Source of the DNA: Deinococcus arcticus
GTDB lineage: Bacteria; Deinococcota; Deinococci; Deinococcales; Deinococcaceae
Reading direction: 5' to 3'
Length of the DNA stretch: 64,000 bases
NCBI RefSeq assembly: GCF_003028415.1
Contig: NZ_PYSV01000003.1
Span: 62,001-126,000, forward strand
In this document: positions 42,587-55,985 of the stretch, piece by piece
Layout of the letters: every line of letters starts with the position of its first letter
Numbering within the stretch: the stretch's first letter is position 1
Notes under the pieces: model-generated
What the model was told of the DNA's origin: nothing
The model's input: only the letters and a program-made list of their open reading frames with translations
Database searches by the model: none
Program-made: the position numbers and the translations under genes

Positions 42587-43222
42587 ATGAGGCGCTTCTG
42601 GACAAACAACGCCCTGTCCATCGTCCTGGTGGTCCTGTTTCTGGTGTTCTGGCTGGCCCAGGCCCTGACAGGCTGGGCAGTTCACAACGAGGAACTGCAG
42701 ACGCTGGGGCAGCGCCCGCTGGGCTGGGGGCCGTATCTGGCCTCGGCACATTTCTGGTCGGCCACTGCCGAGAACTGGGAGAGCGAGTTTCTGCAGATGG
42801 CGGCGTTTGTTACCCTGACGGTCTATCTGCGCCAGCGCGGCTCGGCCGAGTCCAACCCCTACCCAGACGAGCAGACACCTGAACAGCGTCAGAAAGACGC
42901 CCAGGACAAAGCCCAGCGCGGCTTCTGGCGCCGCAACAGTCTGTCGGTGGTGCTGACAGGGCTGTTTCTGGGCTCCCTGGCGCTGCACCTGCTGAGTTCC
43001 TGGACCGATAACAACCACGAGAAGCAGGCCCGGGGGCAAGAGGCCCTGAACCTGGGCGCCTTCATGGGCCAGCCGGAATTCTGGTTCGAGTCGTTCCAGA
43101 ACTGGCAAAGCGAATTTCTGGCGGTGGTGGCCATCGTGGTGCTGACGATCTTCCTGCGGCAGGTGGGCTCCTCACAGTCCAAGGCGCTGACGGATCCCAA
43201 CCACAAAACCGGAGACGCCTGA
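42587..43222 (+). CDS. DUF6766-like membrane protein
   Basis: This 211-residue protein has four membrane helices in a two-fold repeated layout: (M)RRFWTNNALSIVLVVLFLVFWLAQALTGW...WESEFLQMAAFVTLTVYLRQRGS and RRNSLSVVLTGLFLGSLALHLLSSW...WQSEFLAVVAIVVLTIFLRQVGSSQSK. This is the DUF6766 pattern. The internal duplication is visible directly. It ends two bases before the FRG-domain gene. Confidence 0.8.
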   Translation: MRRFWTNNALSIVLVVLFLVFWLAQALTGWAVHNEELQTLGQRPLGWGPYLASAHFWSATAENWESEFLQMAAFVTLTVYLRQRGSAESNPYPDEQTPEQRQKDAQDKAQRGFWRRNSLSVVLTGLFLGSLALHLLSSWTDNNHEKQARGQEALNLGAFMGQPEFWFESFQNWQSEFLAVVAIVVLTIFLRQVGSSQSKALTDPNHKTGDA

Positions 43223-43224
43223 GC

Positions 43225-44136
43225 ATGCCGGACCTGCGACCAGAATCGTGGTCAGCGCTGCTGGACGCCCTGCAGCACAACACCTGGAACGCGCAGTTGC
43301 GGCGCTTCCGCTCGCCCTACGTGTTCCGGGGCCAGGGCACCACGGCGCCCCTGAGCACCTCGCTGCAGCGGCTGGCGGGCGCACCGCGCGACATTGAGCG
43401 GCATCTGGTGCGCGCCTTTCGCAAGTACGCGCTGGCCACCGTGCCCCCCCAGGACGACCTGTGGACCTGGCTGACCATCGGGCAGCATCACGGGCTGCCC
43501 ACCCGGCTGCTGGACTGGAGCTATTCGCCCCTCGTGGCCCTGCACTTTGCCACCAGCGACGAGCGCCACGACGATGAGGACGGCATGGTGTGGCTGCTGG
43601 ACGCCCCGGCCAGCGCCGCCGGGCTGCCCACCGACCTGCGCGAGCTGCTCTCACGCGAGGGTGGCAACGTCTTTACCACCGAGATGCTGAGCACCTTCAG
43701 CCACGCGGCCTCTGAAACGCCGCTGCCCTACGACGCCGAGATCGGGTGGCTCGACGGGCTGGAAGCGCAGCACGGCCAGCCTTTCTTACTGCTGCTGGAA
43801 CCGCCGTCCATTGACCAGCGCATCGTGCAGCAGTCGGCGCTGTTTGCGCTGCTCTCCAACCCCGATCTGCGCCCTGAAGACTGGCTGCGCCGCCAGCCGG
43901 AGCTGGCGCGGCGCGTGGTGGTGGCCCACGAACTGAAATGGGAAATCCGTGACCGGCTGGATCAGTTCAACATCAACGAGCGGACCCTGTTTCCCGACCT
44001 GAGTGGCCTGAGCCAGTGGCTGCGCCGCTATTACCGCCAGCGGCCAGCGGCCCCCGCCGACTCCAATGCCGGCAGCCCCAGTTCAGACCCGCCAGAAACG
44101 CGCACCCCGGAAGACGAGCGCGACCAGGCCCGCTGA
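43225..44136 (+). CDS. FRG-domain protein
   Basis: This 303-residue protein has the FRG domain: PYVFRGQGTTAPLSTSLQRL (about residues 31-51) and GQHHGLPTRLLDWSYSPLVALHFA (about 86-109). These domains are found in stress- and possibly defence-associated proteins of unclear activity. The C-terminus is a Pro/Ser-rich disordered tail. It follows the membrane protein gene by two bases. Confidence 0.87.
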   Translation: MPDLRPESWSALLDALQHNTWNAQLRRFRSPYVFRGQGTTAPLSTSLQRLAGAPRDIERHLVRAFRKYALATVPPQDDLWTWLTIGQHHGLPTRLLDWSYSPLVALHFATSDERHDDEDGMVWLLDAPASAAGLPTDLRELLSREGGNVFTTEMLSTFSHAASETPLPYDAEIGWLDGLEAQHGQPFLLLLEPPSIDQRIVQQSALFALLSNPDLRPEDWLRRQPELARRVVVAHELKWEIRDRLDQFNINERTLFPDLSGLSQWLRRYYRQRPAAPADSNAGSPSSDPPETRTPEDERDQAR

Positions 44137-44170
44137 GGCCCGCTTCCCCCTTCCCGGTCTTTGCCGACCG

Positions 44171-44569
44171 CTACCAGGCTTCAGGATCGCTGTCGGGCTC
44201 CTCCACCAGCAGCCACAGGGCCCGGCCCTGCTGGGCCGCGTGGCGCTGGGCGTCCAGCAGCACCGCTTCCAGGTCCCGGCCCAGGTGAGGATGGCGGCGG
44301 CGAAACCCGGCGTAGTCGCGCAGCAGCAGGGCCAGGCGGGGCGGCGTGCGCCCGGGGTCAGTCAGCACGTCGTACAGGGCGTCCCAGTTGTGCCCGAAGG
44401 CGCCGGGCAGGGCCAGCCCGCGCAGCAGGGCCAGCATCAGCTCGGCCTTGTCCGAGACGTGGGTGAACTCGACTTCCCGCAGCCCGATCTGGTGCCCGGC
44501 TGCCAGAATCCGGGGTTCGTGGGGCGCGGCCTGCAGACCGCTGGGGGGCTCGTTAAACACCTGAATCAT
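44171..44569 (-). CDS. barstar-family RNase inhibitor
   Basis: This 132-residue protein has the barstar pattern: KAELMLALLRGLALPGAFGHNWDALYDVLTD, where GHNWDALYD holds the residues that plug the RNase active site, then the strand LALLLRDY and a final WLLVEE. ATG 44569 overlaps the RNase stop (ATGA). Inhibitor and enzyme are thus made together. Confidence 0.88.
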   Translation of the reverse strand: MIQVFNEPPSGLQAAPHEPRILAAGHQIGLREVEFTHVSDKAELMLALLRGLALPGAFGHNWDALYDVLTDPGRTPPRLALLLRDYAGFRRRHPHLGRDLEAVLLDAQRHAAQQGRALWLLVEEPDSDPEAW

Positions 44570-45014
44570 GGCGCGATCCTCCGGAAGCTGGCGTAGTGGT
44601 CGGCGGTGTAATAGCACTCGGCGGTGCGGGTGACCGGCTGCCCCCCGCACACGATGCGCCGCGCGCCCCGGTCGGCCTCGCCGGGGGTGGGCACGGTGTA
44701 TTCGCGGTAATAGCTGCCCGGTTGCCGGGGCAGCAGGCGCTCGCGGTTACCGAAAGGCGCGCCGTCTTTGCGGTATGGAAAGGGGCCGCCCTGGGCGATG
44801 CGGGCCAGAACCTGCCGCCCCTGCGGGGGCAGGTCCGCGCGGCTGATCCACGGTCGCCCGCTCAGGGAATCGCGTGCCGGGGCGGTGGGCGCGGGCCCGG
44901 CCTGGGCCCCGGGCGTGGGCTGCGCTGCCGTAGGCTGCACCGGCGCCGGCTCGCAGGCCACCAGGCCGCAGACAGCCAGCCACGCGGCCAGCAGCGTCAT
45001 TCGGAAAGGGGGCC

Positions 45015-45018
<4 letters not shown>
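44566..45018 (-). CDS. secreted barnase/RNase Sa-like ribonuclease (lipoprotein)
   Basis: This 150-residue protein has a lipoprotein signal (LAVCGLVAC), an Ala/Pro linker and a microbial ribonuclease domain: LPPQGRQVLARIAQGGPFPYRKDGAPFGNRERLLPRQPGSYYREYTVPTPGE...RIVCGGQ...ECYYTADHYASFRRI. Likely catalytic residues are the Glu in REYTV, the Arg in RRIVCGG and the His in TADHYASF. The ATG at 45018 overlaps the upstream stop. Secretion plus a cytoplasmic inhibitor suggests nutrient scavenging or competitor attack. Confidence 0.85.
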
Positions 45019-46031
<1,013 letters not shown>

Positions 46032-46053
46032 TGTGGCAGACCGGGCCCCAGGG

Positions 46054-46881
46054 TTACGCCAGATTGCCGTTGGTCATCACGCCTGTGGCGATCAGCACCA
46101 GAATCAGCGCGCCCACCACCACGCGGTAGACCGCAAAGCCCTTGAAGGTGTTGGTGGAGACGAAACGCAGCAGCCAGCCAATGGCGAGGTAGGCGGTCAC
46201 GAAGCTCACGCCCGCGCCCAGCAGCACGTTGGCCAGCCCAATTTCACGGAAAATCAGCTCGCGTTCCTGAATCAGGTTCAGCAGGGCGGCGCCGCCCAGG
46301 GTGGGCACCCCCAGGTAAAAGCTGAAGCGGGTGGCGGTGGCGCGGTCCAGGCCCAGCACCATGCCGCCCAGAATGGAACTGGCGCTGCGCGAGAAGCCCG
46401 GCCACAGCAGCGCGAGGCACTGCAGCGCGCCAATCAGGAACGAGCGGCGCACCCCGATCTTTTCAATGGCGTCCACCGTGGGGGTGACCTTGCGGCTCTC
46501 AATCAGCCACATCAGCACGCCGCCCACAATCAGGGCCCAGGCCACCACGCTGGGCCGGAACAGGGTGGCCTTGATGGCGTCACCGAACAGCAGCCCCAGC
46601 ACCACCGCCGGAATACACGCCACCAGCACGCCTAGCCACAGGGTCCGCTCGGTCTGGTCGCGGCCGATGTGCCGGATCTTCAGGAAATCGCGCCAGTAGT
46701 ACACCAGCACGCTCAGAATCGCCCCGCCCTGAATGACCACTTCAAAGGCGTCCTTGACCTCCTTGGTCCAGGGCACGCCCATCAGGTTGCCGGTCAGGAT
46801 CAGGTGCCCGGTGGAGCTGATGGGCAGGAATTCGGTGATCCCCTCGACGATGCCGTAAACGATGGCGTACAACCAGTCCAT
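46054..46881 (-). CDS. uppP: undecaprenyl-diphosphatase UppP (BacA)
   Basis: UppP recycles the undecaprenyl lipid carrier for peptidoglycan synthesis and can confer bacitracin tolerance. The 275-residue, ~8-helix membrane protein has both catalytic motifs: EGITEFLPISSTGHLIL (about 13-29) and LWPGFSRSASSILGGM (about 160-175). It is probably the first gene of an operon with DUF3445 and the barnase/barstar pair. Confidence 0.94.
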   Translation of the reverse strand: MDWLYAIVYGIVEGITEFLPISSTGHLILTGNLMGVPWTKEVKDAFEVVIQGGAILSVLVYYWRDFLKIRHIGRDQTERTLWLGVLVACIPAVVLGLLFGDAIKATLFRPSVVAWALIVGGVLMWLIESRKVTPTVDAIEKIGVRRSFLIGALQCLALLWPGFSRSASSILGGMVLGLDRATATRFSFYLGVPTLGGAALLNLIQERELIFREIGLANVLLGAGVSFVTAYLAIGWLLRFVSTNTFKGFAVYRVVVGALILVLIATGVMTNGNLA

Positions 46882-46945
46882 AAGGCGCCAGTGTACGGCC
46901 TGACAGGTGGGCAGGGGCGTCCCCCATTCGGCGCAGACTGAGGGA

Positions 46946-47749
46946 ATGAGGGCACAGACCTATCTCCGACGTTGGGCACTGGAACAGGACGGCGAAGCCT
47001 TTTCCACCCCCAGCAGCGACCTGTGTCCGGTGCGCTGGCAGGGCAAAAAAGCCATGCTGAAGGTGGCGAGGAATGAGGAGGAGAAGCGGGGAAACCTCCT
47101 GATGGTCTGGCTCTCGGGCCAGGGCACAGCCGAGGTGTACCACCACGGTGGGCGCGCGGTTGTGCTGGAACGGATTGAAGGCGAACACGAGTTGGTGGCG
47201 ATGGTGGTGGCGGCGGGCCAGGACGATGACGCCAGCCGGATACTGTGCCGGGCCGCTGCGCAGGTGCATCTCCCCCGCCCTGATCCGCCGCCACTTCTCC
47301 CACTGGACTGCTGGTTTGAGGCGCTCTTTGAAGCCTCGGCTCAGGGCGGTCTTTTTGCCCAGTGCTGGCACGTGGCCCAGACCCTCCTGGGCTCGCCCCA
47401 GGACGTGCGCCCGCTGCACGGCGACCTGCACCACGGCAATGTCCTGCACAGCGCGGCGCGCGGCTGGCTGGTCATTGACCCCAAGGGGCTGCTGGGCGAG
47501 CGAACCTTCGACTTTGCCAACCTCCTGTGTAACCCCTCGCTGGCGGTGGCCCGGCAACCCGGTCGGCTGGCGCGGCAGGCGGGCGTGGTGGCGGGGGCGG
47601 CCGGCGTGAACCGGGCCCGGCTGCTGGCCTGGGTGGCGGCCTACGCGGGCTTATCGGCGGCGTGGCACCGGGAAGATGGACAGGCCGCAGAGGCCCAGGC
47701 CACGCTGGAGATCGCGCAGCAGGCCCTGGCCCTCTCCTCAGAGACCTGA
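46946..47749 (+). CDS. aminoglycoside/hydroxyurea kinase-family phosphotransferase
   Basis: This 267-residue protein belongs to the APH(6)/hydroxyurea kinase family. The catalytic loop RPLHGDLHHGNVLH (about 165) and WLVIDPKGLLGERTFDFANLL (about 185) with the metal-binding Asp are intact. The natural substrate is unknown; resistance cannot be assumed. The ATG at 46946 follows CTGAGGGA and is preferred to one 39 bases upstream. Confidence 0.87.
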   Translation: MRAQTYLRRWALEQDGEAFSTPSSDLCPVRWQGKKAMLKVARNEEEKRGNLLMVWLSGQGTAEVYHHGGRAVVLERIEGEHELVAMVVAAGQDDDASRILCRAAAQVHLPRPDPPPLLPLDCWFEALFEASAQGGLFAQCWHVAQTLLGSPQDVRPLHGDLHHGNVLHSAARGWLVIDPKGLLGERTFDFANLLCNPSLAVARQPGRLARQAGVVAGAAGVNRARLLAWVAAYAGLSAAWHREDGQAAEAQATLEIAQQALALSSET

Positions 47750-47901
47750 AAGTGGTCTATACTCTTCGTTTGGGTGCCCCCGTGATCCGACGGCCCTGCG
47801 CGCTCGAGCGTCGCGCGTGGCCCTGGCCCTGAACAGCGCGCTTGACGCTGGGCTGGCACGAGGACGGCAAACTTTTTCCCGACCAACGCTCCGGAGTTTT
47901 C

Positions 47902-48657
47902 ATGTCGTACATCTCCATGAAGCAGTTGCTCGAAGCCGGAGTTCACTTCGGTCACGAAACCAAGCGCTGGAACCCCAAGTTCAAGCGCTTCATCTTTGCC
48001 GAGCGCAACGGCATTTTCATCATTGACCTGCAAAAGACCCTGAAGCAGGTGGACCGCTCCTTCGACTTCATCAAGGAGCTGGCCGAGCGCGGCGGCGTCA
48101 TCCTGTTCGTGGGCACCAAGAAACAGGCCCAGGAAATCGTGGAACTGGAAGCCCGCCGCACCGGCATGCCCTTTGTCACCAGCCGCTGGCTGGGCGGCAT
48201 GCTCACCAACTTCAAGACCATGCGCACCCGCATTGACCGCCTGAACGAACTGGACGACATGTTCGAATCGGGCCGCATCAACGACCGCCTGAAGGCCGAG
48301 CGCATCAAGCTGGCCGCCGAGCGCGAGCGCCTGCAGCGCTTCGTGGGTGGCATCCGCAAGATGAGCCGCCTGCCCGACGCGATCTTCGTGGTGGACCCCA
48401 CCAAGGAAGTCATCGCCGTGCAGGAAGCCAACCGCCTGGGGATTCCCGTGATTGCCCTGGCCGACACCGACTCTGATCCCGATGTCATTGACTACATCGT
48501 GCCCGGCAACGACGACGCCATCCGCTCCATCCAGCTGATCACCCACCGCATCGGCGACCTGCTGGTCGAGGCGCGCGGCGGCGGCGAGGACGTGGGCGCG
48601 GCCGAGGGCGCCGCCGAGCAGACCGACGGCGGCGCGGCCGAGAGCGCCGAAGCCTAA
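47902..48657 (+). CDS. rpsB: 30S ribosomal protein S2
   Basis: The 251-residue protein starts [32 protein letters not shown], classic for S2, and has [16 protein letters not shown] and [12 protein letters not shown]. The C-terminus is a Gly/Ala/Glu-rich extension. CCGGAG lies before the ATG. The 150-bp leader has TATACT at 47758, a possible -10, and GC-rich dyads that may bind S2. Confidence 0.97.
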   Translation: MSYISMKQLLEAGVHFGHETKRWNPKFKRFIFAERNGIFIIDLQKTLKQVDRSFDFIKELAERGGVILFVGTKKQAQEIVELEARRTGMPFVTSRWLGGMLTNFKTMRTRIDRLNELDDMFESGRINDRLKAERIKLAAERERLQRFVGGIRKMSRLPDAIFVVDPTKEVIAVQEANRLGIPVIALADTDSDPDVIDYIVPGNDDAIRSIQLITHRIGDLLVEARGGGEDVGAAEGAAEQTDGGAAESAEA

Positions 48658-48750
48658 ACCTGAGCGGCAGGGGGCTGTCCGGCGAAGGTGCTTTGCCCGG
48701 ACCGCCCCCTTTCCAAGCCCTCTCCACTTTCTTTCCCAGGAGGAACACCC

Positions 48751-49545
48751 ATGCTGGAATCGATCAAGAAACTCCGTGAACTGACGGGCGCAGGCATGAT
48801 GGACGTGAAAAAGGCCCTGGCCGACGCCGGCAACGACGAGGACAAGGCCATTGCCCTGCTGCGCGAGCGCGGCATTGCCAAGGCGGTGAAGAAGGGTGAC
48901 CGCGAGGCCAAGGAAGGCATCGTGCGCTTCAAGGTGGACGGCAACCGCGCCGCCATCGTGGAAGTGAACAGCGAGACCGACTTTGTGGCCCGCAACTCTG
49001 ACTTCCAGGCCGTGGTGGAGCAGCTGGCCCAGGCCGCGCTGGACGCGAAGACCAGCGACATTGAAGAGTTCAAGAACTTCAGCGTGAACGGCGAAACCGT
49101 GGCCACCCTGGTGGCCGCCACCGCCGGCAAGATTGGCGAGAACATCGTGCTCAACCGCGTGGCCTACCTGGAAGGCAGCACCGTGGCTGGCTACGTGCAC
49201 AGCAACGGCAAGATTGGCGTGCTGGTGGACGTGGACGGCGGCAGCGAGGCCCAGGCCAAGGACGTGGCCCTGCACGTGGCCGCCGAGCGCCCCCAGTTCC
49301 TGAGCCGCGATGAGGTGAACAGCTCCGACATCGAGAAGGAGCGCGAGATCCTGACGAACAAGGCGCTGAACGAGGGCAAGCCCCAGCAGATCGTCGAGAA
49401 GATCGTCGAGGGCCAGATCGGCAAGTTCTACTCCGAGAAGGTGCTGCCCGAGCAGGCCTTCGTGAAGGACAACAGCCTGACGGTGGCCAAGTACCTGGGC
49501 GAGGCCAAGGTCAAGCGCTTCGTGCGCTTCGAGATCGGCGCATAA
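48751..49545 (+). CDS. tsf: elongation factor Ts
   Basis: EF-Ts recharges EF-Tu with GTP. The 264-residue protein has the UBA-like start (IKKLRELTGAGMMDVKKALADAGND), the conserved VNSETDFVARN (about 75) and ends with the second dimerisation region. AGGAGG precedes the ATG at 48751. It follows rpsB by 93 bp as usual. Confidence 0.97.
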   Translation: MLESIKKLRELTGAGMMDVKKALADAGNDEDKAIALLRERGIAKAVKKGDREAKEGIVRFKVDGNRAAIVEVNSETDFVARNSDFQAVVEQLAQAALDAKTSDIEEFKNFSVNGETVATLVAATAGKIGENIVLNRVAYLEGSTVAGYVHSNGKIGVLVDVDGGSEAQAKDVALHVAAERPQFLSRDEVNSSDIEKEREILTNKALNEGKPQQIVEKIVEGQIGKFYSEKVLPEQAFVKDNSLTVAKYLGEAKVKRFVRFEIGA

Positions 49546-50524
<979 letters not shown>

Positions 50525-50693
50525 AGGCGCAGGAAGCGGGGCGCAGGCGGCAGGAAAGGCAAGCGGCGGGCGGGTCGGGCCGGGGCCTTACCCTCAAGGC
50601 ATCCACAATGCGACTCCCTGCGCCCCGCGCCCTGCCACCCGCCTCCCATCCTTTACACTGACCCCACTTTCCCCAGAAAGGAGACTTCCCCAC

Positions 50694-51245
<552 letters not shown>

Positions 51246-51265
51246 GGCGCCTGGCGTTCGATTTC

Positions 51266-51294
51266 GGAACATCTGGCCCAGTACCAGATGTTCC
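51266..51294. repeat. perfect hairpin after frr
   Basis: An 11-bp stem GGAACATCTGG/CCAGATGTTCC with a 7-nt loop lies 21 bp after frr. No T tract follows. The arms resemble the GGAACATCCGG dyad of the family B repeats, so it may be a fragment of one; it could also protect the frr mRNA end. Confidence 0.6.
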
Positions 51295-51465
51295 TCCATC
51301 TTCCGCCAACCGCTTGATTTGTCACACGCTTCGCTCGGATGAACCTCGCGGTTCATCTGCACTTGTTTGGTCGCTGCGCGCCGGTTGTCGGGCGTGGGGT
51401 GTGAAGTGGGGGGCCGTGCCTCCCTCCTACACCCCACGTCCCACATCCTCTCTGGAGGGGCCACC

Positions 51466-52296
<831 letters not shown>

Positions 52297-52396
52297 AGGC
52301 GGACGGCGCGACAACAGACCGGGCGGCCTGTGTGGGCGGCCCGGTTGGCCGTTCCGGGGCCTTTGCCCACAGCTTTGGAGCGGGTCTTCCACTAGC

Positions 52397-53593
52397 ATGG
52401 CGGCAATGACGCAGCTGGGGCAGAACAACCGCATCACCGTGCTGGGCAGCACCGGCAGCATCGGCACGCAGACACTGGACATCGCGCGGGAACGGGGCTG
52501 GCGGGTCACGGCGCTGGCCGCCGGAAAGAATCTGGACCTGCTGGCCGAGCAGGTGCGCGAATTTGGCCCGGCGGTGATCAGCGTGGACGAGGCCGTGTAT
52601 GCCCAGGCCCGCGAGCGCTTTGCCGGGCGGACGGTGGTGGCCGACCCGAGCGCGCTGGCCGTGCTGGAGACCGACGTGGTGGTGAACGCCATGAGCGGTC
52701 TGATTGGGCTGGGCCCCACCCGCGCCGCACTGGAAGCCGGGCAAGCGGTGGCCCTGGCGACCAAGGAAGCGATGGTCACGGCCGCCCATCTGATGTGGGA
52801 GGCTGCGGCGAAAGGCGGCGGGCGCGTGGTGCCCATTGATTCGGAGCACACCGGCGTCTTTCAGTGCCTGACGGGCGAGCACCCGGACGACGTGGCCGAG
52901 GTGATCCTGACCGCCTCCGGGGGCCCCTTCCGCGAGGGCCCGGCCGACCTGGGCGGCGTGACCCCCGAGCAGGCCCTGAGGCACCCGTCGTGGCGCATGG
53001 GCCCCAAGGTCACCATTGACAGCGCCACCCTGATGAACAAGGGCCTGGAGGTCATGGAGTGCGCCAGCCTGTACGGCCTGCCGCTGTCGCAGGTGGGCGT
53101 GGTCATTCACCCGCAGAGCCTGATTCACGCGGCGGTGCGTTTCCGGGACGGCAGCCTGAAGGCGCAGTTTGGCCCCACCGACATGCGCCTGCCCATCGCC
53201 TACGCCATTGACGCCGCCCCCACCGGCATGACCCGCCCCGGCGACGTGCGCGGCGCGCGGCGCGGGCGCGAGGTGGGCAGCCACCTGGGCTGGCACATGC
53301 GCGGCGAGTGGTCGTTTAGCGCGCCCGACCTGGGCCGGTTTCCCTGCCTGGCCCTGGCCTACCGCGCGGGCGAGGCCGGCGGCCTGAACCCCGTGGCCCT
53401 GAACGCCGCCGATGAAGTGGCGGTGGACGCCTTTCTGGCCGGGCAGATTGGCTTTCTGGACATTCCCCGCCTGATTGAGCGGGTGCTGGATGAAACCCCG
53501 GCGGGCACCCTGACCTGGGCCGCCCTGGCCGACACCGACGCGTGGGCGCGCACCCGGGCCCGGGAACTGTGTGGGGTCGGGGTGCGCGCGTGA
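52397..53593 (+). CDS. dxr: 1-deoxy-D-xylulose 5-phosphate reductoisomerase
   Basis: This enzyme makes 2-C-methyl-D-erythritol 4-phosphate in the non-mevalonate isoprenoid pathway. The 398-residue protein has the NADPH motif [15 protein letters not shown] (about 15), [10 protein letters not shown], the metal-binding region [11 protein letters not shown] (about 151), [19 protein letters not shown] and the C-terminal domain. An ATG three codons later is an alternative start. The TGA overlaps the rseP GTG. Confidence 0.96.
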   Translation: MAAMTQLGQNNRITVLGSTGSIGTQTLDIARERGWRVTALAAGKNLDLLAEQVREFGPAVISVDEAVYAQARERFAGRTVVADPSALAVLETDVVVNAMSGLIGLGPTRAALEAGQAVALATKEAMVTAAHLMWEAAAKGGGRVVPIDSEHTGVFQCLTGEHPDDVAEVILTASGGPFREGPADLGGVTPEQALRHPSWRMGPKVTIDSATLMNKGLEVMECASLYGLPLSQVGVVIHPQSLIHAAVRFRDGSLKAQFGPTDMRLPIAYAIDAAPTGMTRPGDVRGARRGREVGSHLGWHMRGEWSFSAPDLGRFPCLALAYRAGEAGGLNPVALNAADEVAVDAFLAGQIGFLDIPRLIERVLDETPAGTLTWAALADTDAWARTRARELCGVGVRA

Positions 53594-54723
53594 ACGTGCT
53601 GGAAGGCATTGCCGCCGCCCTGACCCCGCTGGGGCTGCTGTGGACGCTGCTGATCATTGGCGTGGCCACCTTCATTCACGAACTGGCGCACTACGCGCTG
53701 GCGCGGCGCCAGGGCGTGGCGGTGCAGTCTTTCAGCATTGGCATGGGGCCGGTGCTGCTGCGCCGGGCCTGGCGCGGGACCGAATGGCGCCTGAGCCTGC
53801 TGCCCATCGGCGGCTACGTGGAAATTGACGGCATGGCCCCGGAAGACGACGGCCAGGGCGGCTACCGGCAGCCCACCCGGGGCTTTGCCGCGCTGCCCGC
53901 GTGGGGCAAGGTGGCCATTTTGCTGGCTGGACCGCTGGTGAACCTGCTGCTGGCCGTGGCGCTGATGACCCTCAACTTCAGCGCCCAGGGGGTGCCCGAA
54001 ACCGCGCGCCAGGACCGGGCATACATCTCGGGCATCGTCTCGGGTTCGCGCGCCCAGCAACTGGGCTTACGGGCCGGTGACGTCATCACAGCTGTCGACG
54101 GGCAGCCGCTCCCGCAGACGTTCACCCAGGACGGCCAGACCCTTCCTGGCTGGCAACGCGTGCAGCGCGCCCTGGCAACCGACGGTCGGCGGACATTGAC
54201 GGTAGAGCAGGCGGGCGTGGCACGCCAAATCACCTTCGATTGGGAGGCCCGCGTTGGCGGTACCCAGCAGAGGCTGGGGATTCAGTATGGCCCCCTCATC
54301 GAATACCGCCGCCTAAGCGTGCCCGCAGCATTCAGCAACTCGCTGCGCGTTACTGCCGAGGCGCTGCCGCAGGTGCTGCGCTCCTTTGCGGGCCTGTTCC
54401 AGCGCTTCTTTACGCTGGACCTCTCGCGCGATGAGAACGTGAGCGGGCCCATTGGCACCGCTGAGATTGTCAGCCGGGCGGCGGCCCTGAGCCCCTGGGC
54501 CCTGGTGCAGGTGGCCATTTTGCTGAACCTCTCGCTGGCATTTTTCAACCTGCTGCCCATTCCAGGCCTGGACGGCGGGCGCATTGTCCTGGTGCTGGTG
54601 GGCGCCCTGCGCGGCCGACCCCTGAGCTTTGGGCAGGAGCAGGCCATCACCTTTGCCGGCTTTGCCCTGGTGATGGCCCTGATGGTGTTTGTGGTGGTGC
54701 GGGACGTAACGCGGTTTTTTTAG
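53590..54723 (+). CDS. rseP: RseP-type site-2 protease
   Basis: This 377-residue intramembrane metalloprotease has HELAH in helix 1 (about residues 29-33), the GxG-like [13 protein letters not shown] loop, one PDZ domain ([24 protein letters not shown]) and the second motif [13 protein letters not shown] near the C-terminus. GTG start overlaps the dxr stop. It releases membrane-bound regulators or clears signal-peptide remnants. Confidence 0.93.
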   Translation: MNVLEGIAAALTPLGLLWTLLIIGVATFIHELAHYALARRQGVAVQSFSIGMGPVLLRRAWRGTEWRLSLLPIGGYVEIDGMAPEDDGQGGYRQPTRGFAALPAWGKVAILLAGPLVNLLLAVALMTLNFSAQGVPETARQDRAYISGIVSGSRAQQLGLRAGDVITAVDGQPLPQTFTQDGQTLPGWQRVQRALATDGRRTLTVEQAGVARQITFDWEARVGGTQQRLGIQYGPLIEYRRLSVPAAFSNSLRVTAEALPQVLRSFAGLFQRFFTLDLSRDENVSGPIGTAEIVSRAAALSPWALVQVAILLNLSLAFFNLLPIPGLDGGRIVLVLVGALRGRPLSFGQEQAITFAGFALVMALMVFVVVRDVTRFF

Positions 54724-54843
54724 GGAAGGCAGGAGGCAGAGAAATGGATATTGCCACGGCCCACGCCTGTCAACCTCTCAGCGCCGATCCCTCACCGCGC
54801 GTTCCCCTCTTGTTCCCGCGCACTGCCTCCCGCTTCCCGCCTC

Positions 54844-55935
54844 CTATTCCACTTCCCGCTCCACCCGCATCCCCACCCCCGTCAGCACCTCGTATTCCAC
54901 AGTGCCGCCCCAGGCGGCCACATCGGTCACCGTGATGTCCTGGGGGCCCCACAGGGTCACCCAGTCGCCCACCTGCACGTTCAGGCCGCTCACGTCCACC
55001 ATCAGCTGGTCCATGCAGATGCGGCCCAGGACCGGGCGGCGCTCGCCAGCCACCAGCACCTGGGCCTGCCCGGTGGCGCCCCTGGGGTAGCCGTCGCCGT
55101 AGCCCAGGCCCACAGTGGCCACCCGGGTGTCCTGCGCCGCGCGCCACAGGCCGCCGTAGCTGACCGTTTCGCCGGCGCGCGCGGTGTGCAGGTGCGTGAC
55201 GCGGGCCTGCAGGGTCATGACCGGGGTCAGGGGGACGGCGGCGCGCAGGTGGGCGGGTGCAAAGCCGTAGGCGGCCAGTCCGGGGCGGGCCAGTCCCATG
55301 CCGGGCAGCGCCCCGAAGCTCAGCACCGCGCCCCCATTGGCGGCGTGCACCAGCAGCGGTTCCGGGGTGACGGGCAGGGCCGAGAGCACCCCCTGAAAGC
55401 GGCGCAGTTGCTCGTGGGCAAAACTGGGGTCGGGTTCGTCGGCAGTGGCAAAGTGGGTGTACACCCCCTCCAGCAGCCCCCGCTGGGCCAGGCGGCGGCC
55501 CACGGCCACGGCGTCCTCGGGCCGCGCGCCCAGGCGGTTCATACCGGTGTCCACCTTCAGGTGCGCGCGGGCATGACCGGGTAGGGCCTCGGCCTCGGCC
55601 AGCGAGGCCACGGGCAGGCGCACGCCTAGGTCAGCCAGGGGGCCCACCTCATGGGGCATGGGCGGGGTCAGCAGCACCACGGGGCGGCCCAGCCCCAGGG
55701 CGGCCAGGGCGGCGGCCTCCTGCGGGGTGGCCACCGCCAGCCCCCAGAGGGCCGGGTGCGGGGCGGCCACGCGGGCCACCTCGCTCAGACCGTGCCCGTA
55801 GGCATTGGCCTTGACTGGCAGCAGCAGCGGCGCGCCGGCCCGGGCCGAGAGGGCGCGCAGGTTGGCGCGCAGGGCCCCGGCGCCCAGCAGGGCGCGGGCG
55901 CGGGCGGCCAGGAGAGGCGGGGAGGCAGGGCGCAT
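54844..55935 (-). CDS. alr: alanine racemase
   Basis: Alr makes D-alanine for peptidoglycan. The 363-residue PLP enzyme has the Schiff-base lysine in [10 protein letters not shown] (Lys42), [20 protein letters not shown], the second catalytic Tyr in VSYGGLW (about 246) and [14 protein letters not shown]. An Ala-rich start may be longer than the real one. It converges with rseP. Confidence 0.95.
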   Translation of the reverse strand: MRPASPPLLAARARALLGAGALRANLRALSARAGAPLLLPVKANAYGHGLSEVARVAAPHPALWGLAVATPQEAAALAALGLGRPVVLLTPPMPHEVGPLADLGVRLPVASLAEAEALPGHARAHLKVDTGMNRLGARPEDAVAVGRRLAQRGLLEGVYTHFATADEPDPSFAHEQLRRFQGVLSALPVTPEPLLVHAANGGAVLSFGALPGMGLARPGLAAYGFAPAHLRAAVPLTPVMTLQARVTHLHTARAGETVSYGGLWRAAQDTRVATVGLGYGDGYPRGATGQAQVLVAGERRPVLGRICMDQLMVDVSGLNVQVGDWVTLWGPQDITVTDVAAWGGTVEYEVLTGVGMRVEREVE

Positions 55936-55985
55936 CTGGGCTGAATGCTAGCGCCAGAAGCCGGCAGTATGCTGGGCGGCAGCCC

